64,000 nt of DNA, from positions 2,577,998 to 2,641,997 of the forward strand of contig NZ_CP098514.1 in the NCBI RefSeq assembly GCF_023703775.1, in the 5' to 3' direction. A program made the translations under genes and the position numbers. Shown here one piece after another: positions 17,008 to 28,924 of the stretch. The notes below the pieces were generated by a model. That model did no database searches. It worked only from the letters and a program-made list of their open reading frames with translations, and was not told the origin of the DNA. The stretch is from Haloplanus sp. GDY1. GTDB lineage: Archaea > Halobacteriota > Halobacteria > Halobacteriales > Haloferacaceae. Numbering within the stretch: the first letter of the stretch is position 1; the number at the start of each line of letters is the position of its first letter.

Positions 17008-17061
17008 GCCGACCGCCGGAACCGACAGGGTTTCACCGGTCCGGCCCCCAGTCGCGCGTAG

Positions 17062-20040
<2,979 letters not shown>

Positions 20041-20058
20041 GGGCGTCCCCGGGCGACC

Positions 20059-20457
20059 TCAGCCGATGAACAGGTCGACCACTTCGCTCGGGCTCCGCCC
20101 CTTGTAGAACTCCGTGTAGCCGCATCTGGTGCAGGAGACCGCCCTGTACCGCCGGTTCTGGACGTCGAAGAGTCGGGAGAGGCCGACGCCGGTCGTCGCG
20201 ATGTCGTCGACGTCGGCGTCCGTGTGTCCACACTTCGGACAGCCCGTCTCCCCCTCGACGGCCCCCGACAGGTCCACCACCTCCCCGTCGCCGCTCGCGG
20301 TGAGCGCGTCGGCCGGCGCCGCGTCGTCGAGCGACGCCTCGCAGTTCCTGCAGAACGCCCAGTCCGCGGACGCCTTCGTCCCGCACTCGGGACAGTAGAC
20401 GTGGGCGGGGCGCTCCGACTCGTCCGCGTCGTCTGGGTCGCCGTCTCCGGGGGCCAT
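20059..20457 (-). CDS. Double zinc-ribbon protein
   Basis: A 132-residue protein with two zinc ribbons. The N-terminal one is CPECGTKASADWAFCRNCE (about residues 22-40), a zinc-ribbon of the kind called zinc_ribbon_2; the C-terminal one is CPKCGH...CTRCGYTEFYKG (about 73-118), as in nucleic-acid-binding TFIIS-like and DUF2116-like proteins. The acidic linker between them is haloarchaeal. It converges on uvrA with 18 bases between stop codons. Function unknown. Confidence 0.75.
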   Translation of the reverse strand: MAPGDGDPDDADESERPAHVYCPECGTKASADWAFCRNCEASLDDAAPADALTASGDGEVVDLSGAVEGETGCPKCGHTDADVDDIATTGVGLSRLFDVQNRRYRAVSCTRCGYTEFYKGRSPSEVVDLFIG

Positions 20458-20507
20458 GCGTCGACGTTGCCGGCACGACGGCAAAACGGTTCGCCCCGGC
20501 GACGAAG

Positions 20508-21644
20508 TCAGGACGAGCCGAACGCGGTCCGCACCGCGTCGGCCATCGCGTTCGCCCGCATCGCGTGTTCCACCTCGTCGCGGATGCCGTTCGTGACGTA
20601 GGCCATCGCCAGCCCCGACTCGGGGTCGCCCCAGCCGACGATGCTGCCCAGGCCGCCGTGGCCGAACGTCGCCCGGGGAGCGACGGTGCCGTACTTGTCC
20701 CACGCGGTGCCCGCGCGCTCGAAGCCGAGGGCGTAGCGCCGGGGCACGCCCATCGTCCCGTCCCGCTCCACCTCGGCCTGCACGCTCGTCGCCTCGTCGA
20801 CGGTGTCGGCATCGAGCAGGCACACTCCGTCGAGTTCGCCCCCGTTGGCCAGACAGGCGTAGAAGCGCGCCATGTCGCGGGCCGTCCCGACGCCCGTCGC
20901 CGCGGGGACGACCGCCCGGCGAACCGACTCGCGGTTGAACAGCGCGGCGGCCTCCGCGGCCGTCCCGGAGAGGCCGGCCGCGCTCTCCCGACACCGCTCG
21001 CCCGCCTCGAAGCCGGCCAGGGTCGCGACGTCGTCGGGGTCGTCCGCCGGGAGACCGATGCTCGTGTCGGCCATCCCCAGCGGCTCGAAGACGTGCTCCC
21101 GGGCGTAGGCGTCGACGGGGCGCCCGCTCACCCGGCGGACGAGTTCGCCGACGAGGAAGCCGTAGGTGAGCGCGTGGTAGGCGGCGGTCGACCCCGGCCG
21201 GAAGGCCGTGTCCAGGGCCTCCATCGCCGAGACGGCGGCGTCCCAGTCGGTCCAGCGCGTCGGGTCGTCGTCGAGCGGACTGCGTGGCAGGCCGGCCTGG
21301 TGGCTGAGGGCGTGTCGCACCGTCGCCGCGGCCTTCTCGCTCCCCGCCGCGGCGAACTCGGGCCAGTGGTCGCGAACGGGGTCGTCGTAGTCGAGGCGGC
21401 CCCGCTCGACGAGGTGATGGAGGCAGACCCCGGCGTACGGTTTCGTACACGAGAACAGCACGTGCCGGCGGTCGGTCGTCGTCTCCGGGCCGTCGGGGCC
21501 GACGGTCCCGGCCGCGCAGTCGAGGACGAGGTCCGCCCCGTCGTACACCGCCAGTTGCGCCCCGTGATGGAGGCCGGCCGCGACGTGGCTCTCGAAGACC
21601 TGCCGCACGCGCGCCGCCGGATCGGTCGTGAACGGCGAATCCAT
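20508..21644 (-). CDS. Serine hydrolase of the beta-lactamase/EstB family
   Basis: A 378-residue enzyme of the penicillin-binding-protein-like family (class C beta-lactamase fold). The nucleophile motif SxxK is in LFSCTKPYAG (about residue 66), and the second motif begins at AYHALTYGFLVGELV where the Tyr (about residue 153) takes the place of YxN. The third motif is probably HGGLGS (about 334). ATG 21644 was chosen over an upstream one since the latter would run into the divergent promoter. Substrates of such archaeal members (esters, D-peptides) are unknown; there is no signal peptide, so it acts inside the cell. Confidence 0.83.
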   Translation of the reverse strand: MDSPFTTDPAARVRQVFESHVAAGLHHGAQLAVYDGADLVLDCAAGTVGPDGPETTTDRRHVLFSCTKPYAGVCLHHLVERGRLDYDDPVRDHWPEFAAAGSEKAAATVRHALSHQAGLPRSPLDDDPTRWTDWDAAVSAMEALDTAFRPGSTAAYHALTYGFLVGELVRRVSGRPVDAYAREHVFEPLGMADTSIGLPADDPDDVATLAGFEAGERCRESAAGLSGTAAEAAALFNRESVRRAVVPAATGVGTARDMARFYACLANGGELDGVCLLDADTVDEATSVQAEVERDGTMGVPRRYALGFERAGTAWDKYGTVAPRATFGHGGLGSIVGWGDPESGLAMAYVTNGIRDEVEHAMRANAMADAVRTAFGSS

Positions 21645-21718
21645 ACCCGTGACGTCTCGCCACGGGACCGAAAGCCCGTCGACAGAGCCAAGTACCGCTC
21701 TGTGGTTATTGGTGTCGA

Positions 21719-22138
21719 ATGACACGAATACTCAAAACTTCCGGCTTCCTCGGACTGGCAGTGATGATGCTGGTCGGCCTGCACCAGTTCGGCCTGTTGA
21801 GCGGCGGGCAGGCGCCGCCGGGGTGGATGATCGGCGCCCACGCGCATCTGGGCGTGCTCTCCATCCTCGCCATCGTCACCGGGTTCGCCGTCGAGTCGCT
21901 GGCCCTCGCCGGCCGACTCCGGACGGCGGTCACGGGGCTCTTTCTGACCGGTCAGTGGCTCCTCCCGACGACCATCTGGCTGGGCGAGGGCGCCGGGTTC
22001 ACGGCGCTTCTGCCGACGATCCTGCTCTGGGGCGTCGCCCTCGTCGCGTCGATGCTCCTGATGGCGTGGGCGGCGTGGACCCGGTCGGCGACGCCCGGCG
22101 TCGGCCCCGGGTCCGGTCCCGCCGTCGCCGACGACTAG
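21719..22138 (+). CDS. Four-helix membrane protein of unknown function
   Basis: A 139-residue protein with four hydrophobic segments (about residues 8-27, 37-60, 66-85, 95-120), separated by short loops with His-rich HAHLGVL near residue 41. The His residues (20, 41, 43) at membrane surfaces could hold a metal or haem, but no family signature is clear to me. It is divergent from the serine hydrolase with 74 bases between starts, so both promoters share that space. Confidence 0.65.
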   Translation: MTRILKTSGFLGLAVMMLVGLHQFGLLSGGQAPPGWMIGAHAHLGVLSILAIVTGFAVESLALAGRLRTAVTGLFLTGQWLLPTTIWLGEGAGFTALLPTILLWGVALVASMLLMAWAAWTRSATPGVGPGSGPAVADD

Positions 22139-22245
22139 GTGGCGATTGAGACGGTCCACACAGCAGATCGTACGCTGTACTGCGATCCGTTGTGCAGTGA
22201 CGGTCAATCGCTACGAGAGGTCGCGTCCTCCCCACTCAACTCCAC

Positions 22246-22289
22246 TTTCGTTAGGTAAATTTATATTTGGCAAACCGGTCGAACGGGAC
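22246..22289 (+). promoter_or_regulatory. Promoter of the solute-binding/S-layer-paralogue operon
   Basis: GTTAGGTAAATTTATATTTGG (shown as landmarks: TTAGGT at 22250-22255, TTTATATTT at 22259-22267) precedes the ATG at 22290 by about 25-30 bases, consistent with a TATA box on a leaderless message. The TTAGGT word resembles a half-site of DtxR/IdeR-type metal regulators, but no second half is evident. Confidence 0.5.
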
Positions 22290-24017
22290 ATGGACACGAC
22301 ACGGTGTGTGGTCGTCGCGCTCGTGCTGGTCGCGGCGCTCGGACCCGCGGGCGTCGGCACCGCGGCGGCGCAGTCCGGGGACTGCGCGTTTCCGATCACG
22401 CGGACGGACGCGACGGGCACCGACGTGACGGTCGGCGAGGACCCCGACGAGGTGGTGACGCTCAACCCCAGCGCGGCACAGACGATGTACGAGATCGACG
22501 CGTGGGAGGAGGTCGTCGGCGTCTCGACGTACGCCTCCTACCTCCCCGGCGCCGACGACAAGACGACGGTGGGGACGGGCAACAGCGACGCGACGGTCGA
22601 ACAGACGCTCGCGCTCGATCCCGACCTCGTCCTCGCGCCGAACACCATCGACGGCGACGTCGTGACGCAGCTCCGCGACGCCGGCGTGACGGTGTACAAG
22701 TTCGAGATGGCCGAGGACCTCGACGACGTCGTCGAGAAGACGCGGCTGACGGGCGAACTCGTGGGGCACTGCGAGAGCGCCGACAGCCGCGCCGACGAGA
22801 TGGAACGGCAACTCGACGTGGTCAGGGAGGCCGTCGAGGACGTCGACCGGCCGAAGGTGTTCTACACCTTCTTCGGCTTCACCGCCGGCGAGGGGACCTT
22901 CATCCACGAGGTGATCCAGACGGCCGGCGGCGACAACGTCGCGGACGACAGCGCCGAGTTGAACGCCAACGGCGTCACCACGTCCGGTTACTACGACGTC
23001 AACGCGGAGTACGTGGTCGCGGCGAACCCCGAGTGGTTCGTCCTGAACGGCGACGAGTACGACACCGCGACGGTGCCCGCCGGACCGGGCGGGATCTACG
23101 AGGGCACGACCGCCTACCGGGAGGGCAACGCGGTCGTCCTCGACGCCAACGAGATCAGCCAGCCCGCCCCGCGCATCGTCAACGCCATCCTCGACCTCGT
23201 GCGGGTCCTGCATCCGGAGGCCTACGAGTCGGAGATCGAGGGGCGGGTCGAGACGTCGTCGCTCGGCGACCGGCGCGGCACGACCGCCGAACGCCTCGCG
23301 GACGGGAGCCTCAGCCTGCAGGCCTCGAACCTCGGCCGCTCGGATCGAGTGAGCTTCGACGTGCCCCCGCGGCCGAACGCGACCGCCTCGGTGCGCCGGG
23401 TCAACGTCACGCTCGCGACGGTGAACCCGACGTTCGAACTCCGCCTGCGACACGGCGGCGACGTCACGCCCCCGAACGGGACGCGCACCCTCGAAACCGT
23501 CGGCCTCTCCGGCAACGGCGTCTTCGCCGGCGACGTCGACCACCTGACGCTCAGGCTGGCGGTGAACCGGAGCCGACTCGACGGCGCCGACCCCGACACC
23601 GTCACCCTCTTCCGGTCGAACGGCACCGGCTGGGTGCCGCTGCGGACGACGCGGGTGACCGCGGGCGCGGCGAACGGGACCGCGGACGCCGCCACGGGCG
23701 GGAACGCCACGGCCGCGGCCGCGAACGACACCCTGGTCTACGAGGCGCGGACGACCGGGTTCGCGACGCTGCTGCTGGCCGTCGAGGAGCCCGACTCCCC
23801 GGCCGAACCGGCGACGAACGGGACGGCCGTCCCGACGGCGACGGCCACGGCGACGGCCGAACCCACGCCCACGGGGACGGGCGAGTTCCGGGCGGCGACG
23901 ACGGAGCCGCCGGCGTCGACCCCCACTCCGACGCCGACCCCCGGGAGCGCCCCCGGGTTCGGCCCGCTGCTCGCGGTCGCTGCCGTCCTACTCGCCGCCG
24001 CGGGGGTGCGCCGATGA
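22290..24017 (+). CDS. PGF-CTERM-anchored ABC-type substrate-binding protein
   Basis: A 575-residue exported protein. A signal peptide (residues 1-27, ending GTAAAQS) is followed by a BtuF/FhuD-type periplasmic-binding domain (about 35-310; landmarks VVTLNPSAAQTMYEIDAWEEVVG, DLVLAPNTI, VFYTFFGF and GGDNVADD), a beta-rich domain with Asn sequons, a Thr/Pro-rich stalk and a PGF-CTERM tail (APGFGPLLAVAAVLLAAAGVRR landmarks, last 22 residues). Such binding domains capture cobalamin, haem or siderophores; which one cannot be told. Unusually, no permease or ATPase gene is nearby. Its stop overlaps the next start (ATGA), so the two surface proteins are coupled. Confidence 0.88.
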   Translation: MDTTRCVVVALVLVAALGPAGVGTAAAQSGDCAFPITRTDATGTDVTVGEDPDEVVTLNPSAAQTMYEIDAWEEVVGVSTYASYLPGADDKTTVGTGNSDATVEQTLALDPDLVLAPNTIDGDVVTQLRDAGVTVYKFEMAEDLDDVVEKTRLTGELVGHCESADSRADEMERQLDVVREAVEDVDRPKVFYTFFGFTAGEGTFIHEVIQTAGGDNVADDSAELNANGVTTSGYYDVNAEYVVAANPEWFVLNGDEYDTATVPAGPGGIYEGTTAYREGNAVVLDANEISQPAPRIVNAILDLVRVLHPEAYESEIEGRVETSSLGDRRGTTAERLADGSLSLQASNLGRSDRVSFDVPPRPNATASVRRVNVTLATVNPTFELRLRHGGDVTPPNGTRTLETVGLSGNGVFAGDVDHLTLRLAVNRSRLDGADPDTVTLFRSNGTGWVPLRTTRVTAGAANGTADAATGGNATAAAANDTLVYEARTTGFATLLLAVEEPDSPAEPATNGTAVPTATATATAEPTPTGTGEFRAATTEPPASTPTPTPTPGSAPGFGPLLAVAAVLLAAAGVRR

Positions 24018-26704
24018 CCGCGGCGGTCGGTCGGGGCGCGCTCGCGGCGCTCTCGGTCGCCCTCCTCGTCGCCGTCGCCGCCACGCCGGCCAGCGGTGCG
24101 GCGGTCGGCCTCGGGGAGGCGGGCGTCTCCCCGACGACCGTCTCGACCGGCGCGACGACTACCCTCGACCTCTCGGTGAACGCGACCGGCGTGAACACCA
24201 CCGACGCGACGACTGACGCGAACGTCACGGTGACCGCCCCGGACGGCCTCGACCTCTCGGGGGCGGCGGTGACGGCCCGGGACGCGGCGCCGAACGCGAC
24301 GGGCGTGACCGCCGCCGTCGACGCCGGGGCGAACGCGGTGGTCGTCTCGTGGGACGACGACGCCGGCGTCGACGCCGAGGCGGTGACCGTGACCGTGACC
24401 GTCTCCGGCGTCGCCGTCGAGCGCACGGGCGATCACGGCCTGACGGCGACGGTCGACGCCGACGGCGACGGCGCCACGGACGCGAGCGGCGCGGTCGGCA
24501 CGGTCACCGCCTCGGCGACGGCGAGCGACCGGAGCGTCACGACCGAGGGGGCCGTCCTCTACCTCGGCGAGGAGGACGTGGACCTGACGGGACTCGACGG
24601 CGCCGCGCCGGCGGGCGAACCGGAGCGGTTCTACGGCGTCGGCGGCGGGGCCGAGGGCGGCGCCGCGGAGGCCGCCAACGCGACGGCCGTCGACGTGACG
24701 CTCGGCAACGGGTTCGCCCCCGGACAGTACGCCTTCACGGCCGGCGGCGACGCCGCCGTCGTCGTCGAGCGACCGAACGTGACCGACGTCGACCTCCATC
24801 CGGGCGGGACGGTCTCCGAGACGGAGGTGGCCGGTTCCTCGATCCCGGCGAGCGTCGAGACGCTCACCGTCGACCCGGACTTCGACTTCGCCGCGGCCGA
24901 CGACGCGACGGTGATCGTCGAGAACGCGGACGGACTGGCGGTCACCGACGAACTCACCGACGATCCGACGGTGGCGACCGACGGCGAGACGGTTCGACTC
25001 GACGTGTCCGACCTCGCGGTCGGCACCTACACGGTTCGGGTCGAGGGGGCCGACGACCTCGATCACGTGAACGCGACGGCGACGGTCCGGGTCCGCGAGG
25101 CGGCGCGCACGGTCTCGCTGAGTCGGACGCGCGTCGCCCGCGGCGAGTCGACGGTGGCGACGGTGAGCGGTCCGCCGGGCGCGGTCCGGCACGTCCGCGT
25201 GCCCGCCGCCGCGCTCCGCGACGGCGAGTCGGTGACCGTCCCCACCGCGAAGGCCCTGTTCGGCGGGGCCGAGGGCCTCGCGTTCGTCGACGCCGACGCC
25301 GAGGCGGGCGCCCTCTACGCCGTCGTCGGCCTCGACGACTCCGGGTTCGCCAGGGTCGAACTCGACACCGAACTGCTGGACGACGGCACCCACGACGTGG
25401 CCGTGGCGCGAAACGCCACCGCCGACCCCGAGGCGACGGTCCCCCTCACCGTCGACGACCGCGACGTCTCGGTGACGCCCGCCCGGACCACCCTCACCGT
25501 CGGCGAGACGGTGACCGTCTCCGGGACGGCCCGCGGCGCCGACGACGTGAAACTCTACGCCTCGGTCGGCGGGTCGTACGCGCCGCTGTACGAGGACAGC
25601 GAGGCCGACGAACTCGCGGAGGCCCGCGTCGACGACGGATCCTGGGCGGTCGACCTCGACACCCGTGCGGTGCTCACCGTCCCCGGTCGATACCAGGTCG
25701 TCGCCGTCGCGGACCCCGGATCGGCCCACCTGGGGTCGGCCGACCGGCTCCCCGAGTCGACGTTCGACGACTTCGACACCGTCGGGAGAGCGGCCGTCGG
25801 GACGACCGAGCCGTCGCTCTCGGCGTCGCTCTCGCGGTCCCGCATCGCCACGAACGCCGGCGACGAGGTTCGGGTCGCCGGCCGCGCGCCCGGCCCCGGC
25901 GAGACGGTCCGGGCATACGTCGTCACGCCCCGCGGCGACGTCGTCCCCCGCGACGTGACCGTCGGCGACGACGACGCCTTCGACTTCGAGTACGCCGCCG
26001 TCGACACCCCCGGTACGTATCGCGTCCTCGTCGTGTCGCCCGGCCGCGACGGCGCCTTCGCGCTCGCCGACGGCGGCGACGCGGCGGCCGTCCGGACCGA
26101 ACTCTCGGGGTCGGAGACGGCCGCCGAGGCCGCGGCCATCGTCCGCGACGCCTACGGCGGTGCCGGCGTCGACGACCGGCTCGTCGGCCTGAACGTCACG
26201 GCGACCGACCCCCGGGTGTGCGTCGAGACGGTGACGCGCCGGGACGGTGACCTCGTCGTCGCGGGCACCTCGAACCGCGAGAACGGCACGCTCGTCCTGC
26301 TGGACCTCCGGGAGGGGGCGAGCGTCGCCGCCGTCGCGGACGCCGCGGTGAACGCCTCGGGGCGGTGGCGAGCGACCGTCGACGTCTCGGGCCTCGACGC
26401 CGGCGAGTACACCCTCCGGGCGGAGACGGCCGACGCGGCCGACGCGCGGACGGTGAGCGTCGGGGCGGGAGCCGCGTCCCCGGCCGCGACGCCGTCAGCG
26501 ACGCCGACCGAGGCGCCGACCCCGACGCCGTCAGCGACGCCGTCACCGACGGCGACCGACCCCGACGCCGCTGCCGCCGGCGAGACGCCCGGAACGGCCG
26601 GGCGGGCGACCCGCACCGCGGCGTCGGGTCCCGGCTTCGGCGCCCCGACCGCCCTCGTGGCGGCGCTCTCGGCGCTCCTCGCCGCGGTCGGTCGGCGCCG
26701 GTAG
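24014..26704 (+). CDS. S-layer-glycoprotein-like surface protein with PGF-CTERM anchor
   Basis: An 896-residue exported protein: signal peptide (1-28, TPASGAAVG), a cohesin-like N-terminal beta domain (about 33-170), several Ig-like repeats, a Thr/Pro linker and a C-terminal PGF-CTERM helix. From about residue 185 to the end it matches the order of the S-layer glycoprotein encoded at 59610-62606: LGEEDVDL/FQGESDLQL, GTYTVRVEGADDL (337) against GTYTISVAGSDDL (366), TVGETVTVSGTARG (497) against VVGSEVDVNGTASEG (556). About eleven Asn-X-Ser/Thr sequons are present. It is translationally coupled to the binding protein before it. I infer a paralogue that forms a surface complex with that protein; its role is unknown. 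Confidence 0.82.
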   Translation: MTAAVGRGALAALSVALLVAVAATPASGAAVGLGEAGVSPTTVSTGATTTLDLSVNATGVNTTDATTDANVTVTAPDGLDLSGAAVTARDAAPNATGVTAAVDAGANAVVVSWDDDAGVDAEAVTVTVTVSGVAVERTGDHGLTATVDADGDGATDASGAVGTVTASATASDRSVTTEGAVLYLGEEDVDLTGLDGAAPAGEPERFYGVGGGAEGGAAEAANATAVDVTLGNGFAPGQYAFTAGGDAAVVVERPNVTDVDLHPGGTVSETEVAGSSIPASVETLTVDPDFDFAAADDATVIVENADGLAVTDELTDDPTVATDGETVRLDVSDLAVGTYTVRVEGADDLDHVNATATVRVREAARTVSLSRTRVARGESTVATVSGPPGAVRHVRVPAAALRDGESVTVPTAKALFGGAEGLAFVDADAEAGALYAVVGLDDSGFARVELDTELLDDGTHDVAVARNATADPEATVPLTVDDRDVSVTPARTTLTVGETVTVSGTARGADDVKLYASVGGSYAPLYEDSEADELAEARVDDGSWAVDLDTRAVLTVPGRYQVVAVADPGSAHLGSADRLPESTFDDFDTVGRAAVGTTEPSLSASLSRSRIATNAGDEVRVAGRAPGPGETVRAYVVTPRGDVVPRDVTVGDDDAFDFEYAAVDTPGTYRVLVVSPGRDGAFALADGGDAAAVRTELSGSETAAEAAAIVRDAYGGAGVDDRLVGLNVTATDPRVCVETVTRRDGDLVVAGTSNRENGTLVLLDLREGASVAAVADAAVNASGRWRATVDVSGLDAGEYTLRAETADAADARTVSVGAGAASPAATPSATPTEAPTPTPSATPSPTATDPDAAAAGETPGTAGRATRTAASGPGFGAPTALVAALSALLAAVGRRR

Positions 26705-26812
26705 CCACGGGCGTCTCCGTCGCAGTCAAAACCCCTCGGGTCCAAGCGCCGGTGTGATGTACGCCGAACCCCTCTCCGGTCGGCCGTCGGCCGGCCCGCT
26801 CCCGCGTCCCGC

Positions 26813-28213
26813 ATGAACGTCCGCATCCGCGGCATCTACACGACCGCGCTCACGCGCCGCTTCCTCGACGCCGGTCACGCCGTCGTCGACGCCTCCGATC
26901 CGATCCGCGAGCGGTTCGACGCCGAGTTCGGCACGGCGACCCACGACGTGGCGGTCGAGACCACCGCCGACCGGCAGGGCGTGGGCGTCACCGGCGCCCC
27001 CGACGCCGTGGCGACGGCCGTCGAGTCCCTCTCTCTCTCGCGCGACACCCTCGCGTGGGAGTCCCCCGCCCCGCGGGACGCCGTCTTCGACGCCCGCGTC
27101 ACCGAGACCCTGGGGAGCGGCGCGGTGTGTGACCTCGGGGACTGCGAGGGCTTTCTCCCCTTCGGCAACGCCGACGACCACGTCGCCGTCGGCGACGAAC
27201 GCCGCGTCCGGGTCGACGAGTCGGCGGCGCCGTGGACCGACCGCCGGCCCGTCCTCGACACCGACGTGCGGGTGCGCGCGGGCCCGGCGACGCTCGTCCA
27301 CGGCGCCGCCGGCGTGAGCGTCGACACCCGGGACGACGCCGCCGGGCGCGAACTCGCCGGGATGACCGACCTCCTCGACGTCGACCCGCCGGAGGGGTGG
27401 GGTCTGCGCTGGGACGACGCGGCGACCGACGCCGACATGGGGGCGCTGGAGACGGCGCTCTCCCGGGCGGTCGACCGCGCCGAGGCGGTGCCCGTCGACG
27501 ACCCCGTCGCCCCGGTTCGTCGCGTCGCCGCCCCCGCCGCGACGACGTGGGTGTGGTTCGGCCGCGAGGCCAGGTTCGCCCTCGACGACCGCCGGCGCGA
27601 CGTGACGACGACGATGCACGGCCACCACCGGATCAAGGCGGCCTCCGGGGACGCGAGTCGGGCCGTCGACTTCGCGGAGGCGCTGTCCGACGACGGGGGC
27701 GCCCGCGCCGACGGCGAGTTCCCCTTCGAGGCCGTCACCGACACCTTCGGCCCCGCCGTCGGCGACGACGTCCGCCTCGAACACGGCAAGCCCGACGGCC
27801 GACTGATCGTCCTCGGCCGGGCCGCGGTGACCGACCGCGACGCCGACGGCACGCTCACGCTCCGCCGGGAGATGACCGCCGGCGGCACCTACGACGCACT
27901 CGGCGTCGACCGGGCGGCCGGCGACGTGGCGACCACCAAGGTCCGCGAGGGGCGGTGGTGGTATCCAACCGTCTACCGCGGCGCGGACGGCGAGCGGAAG
28001 GGCACCTACGTCAACGTCTGCACGCCCGTGGAGTGTTTCCCGGACGCCGTCCGCTACGTCGACCTCCACGTCGACGTGGTGAAGGGACCCGACGGCGAGG
28101 TGCGCCGGGTCGACGACGACGAACTCGACGCGGCCGTCGACGCCGGACGGGTGTCCGAGGCGCTGGCGGAGAAGGCGCGGTCGGTCGCGTCGAGCCTCGT
28201 CGAGGCGCTGTGA
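26813..28213 (+). CDS. FAU-1-type RNA-binding protein / probable RNase E/G-like nuclease with DUF402 domain
   Basis: A 466-residue protein with an N-terminal RNase E/G-like part (VRIRGIYTTALTRRFLDAGHAVVDAS; the S1-like GAVCDLGDCEGFLPF near residue 102) and a C-terminal DUF402 domain (about 330-430; YVNVCTPVECFPDAVRYVDLHVDVV landmarks). This is the arrangement of archaeal FAU-1, reported to bind AU-rich RNA and to act on 5S rRNA precursors. It is a stand-alone gene after the S-layer paralogue, separated by 108 bases. Assignment is by architecture; the activity of this copy is not shown by sequence alone. Confidence 0.83.
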   Translation: MNVRIRGIYTTALTRRFLDAGHAVVDASDPIRERFDAEFGTATHDVAVETTADRQGVGVTGAPDAVATAVESLSLSRDTLAWESPAPRDAVFDARVTETLGSGAVCDLGDCEGFLPFGNADDHVAVGDERRVRVDESAAPWTDRRPVLDTDVRVRAGPATLVHGAAGVSVDTRDDAAGRELAGMTDLLDVDPPEGWGLRWDDAATDADMGALETALSRAVDRAEAVPVDDPVAPVRRVAAPAATTWVWFGREARFALDDRRRDVTTTMHGHHRIKAASGDASRAVDFAEALSDDGGARADGEFPFEAVTDTFGPAVGDDVRLEHGKPDGRLIVLGRAAVTDRDADGTLTLRREMTAGGTYDALGVDRAAGDVATTKVREGRWWYPTVYRGADGERKGTYVNVCTPVECFPDAVRYVDLHVDVVKGPDGEVRRVDDDELDAAVDAGRVSEALAEKARSVASSLVEAL

Positions 28214-28264
28214 GTGCGGCGACCGGCCGAAGGTTCTTCACGGCCGTCGGCCGTTAGAGCGCCC

Positions 28265-28924
28265 ATGTCCACGGAAGACGGACCCGACGCCGACGCGGGA
28301 GCGACTCGCGATCCCTCGGCGGACCTGCGATGGGACGCGCTCCGTCTGGAGTACGAGCACCTTCGCTCCGAAATCGAACAGTCCATCCGGAATCAGGTCC
28401 GCGTCCTCGGATACGGTGGTGCCACCCTCTCGCTTCTGATCGGCCTCGGCATCGGGAACCGGGAGTTCGCCATCGTGATCGCACTCCCGTTTCTCGCCTT
28501 CTTTTTCTTCATGCTGTGGAGCATCGAACAGACCCGGATGATGCGTGCCGGGGATTACATCTCCGGCCTGGAGGACCGGGCTCGTGAGGAGATCCTGGAC
28601 GGGGACGGACTGGGTTGGGAGGGCTGGCTGAGTTACCGCAGCAAGCGCGAGTCGTTCGACATCTACGACCTCCACTACTACTCACAGTACGGGGTCCTCG
28701 GCGGCTTCGTCGTCGTGCTCGTCGTCGCCGCGCTGTTCCTCTGGTTCGGCTCCGAGTTGCTCGACGTCCAGTGGCCCGTGGCACTCACCGGCCCGTTCAA
28801 GATCGTCCTGACCGTCGCCTATCTCCTCATGGCGGTCGTCTGTCTGGGCTTCCTGCTGAAGACGGTCCGACACGGCGACGTGCGGACGAGTCTCCGGGCG
28901 TATCGGGCGTATCAGCGCGAGTGA
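28265..28924 (+). CDS. Integral membrane protein of unknown function
   Basis: A 219-residue protein with a charged, partly helical cytoplasmic N-terminus (about 1-50) and four predicted membrane helices in two pairs (about 52-66/68-86 and 141-160/174-194). No enzyme motif is seen. Its 3' end overlaps the 3' end of the convergent glycosyltransferase gene by 13 bases, so the two stop regions are shared. Confidence 0.65.
   Translation: MSTEDGPDADAGATRDPSADLRWDALRLEYEHLRSEIEQSIRNQVRVLGYGGATLSLLIGLGIGNREFAIVIALPFLAFFFFMLWSIEQTRMMRAGDYISGLEDRAREEILDGDGLGWEGWLSYRSKRESFDIYDLHYYSQYGVLGGFVVVLVVAALFLWFGSELLDVQWPVALTGPFKIVLTVAYLLMAVVCLGFLLKTVRHGDVRTSLRAYRAYQRE

Noticed and set aside
22304-24013. Long Arg-rich open frame continuous with the S-layer paralogue
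   Set aside because: It is an out-of-frame shadow of the binding-protein gene; the real start is ATG 24014 with a signal peptide.
24000-26700. Possible CRISPR-like or tandem array in the GC-rich surface-protein genes
   Set aside because: Repetition comes from Thr/Asp/Ala codons of Ig-like domains and stalks, with no fixed spacer-repeat pattern.
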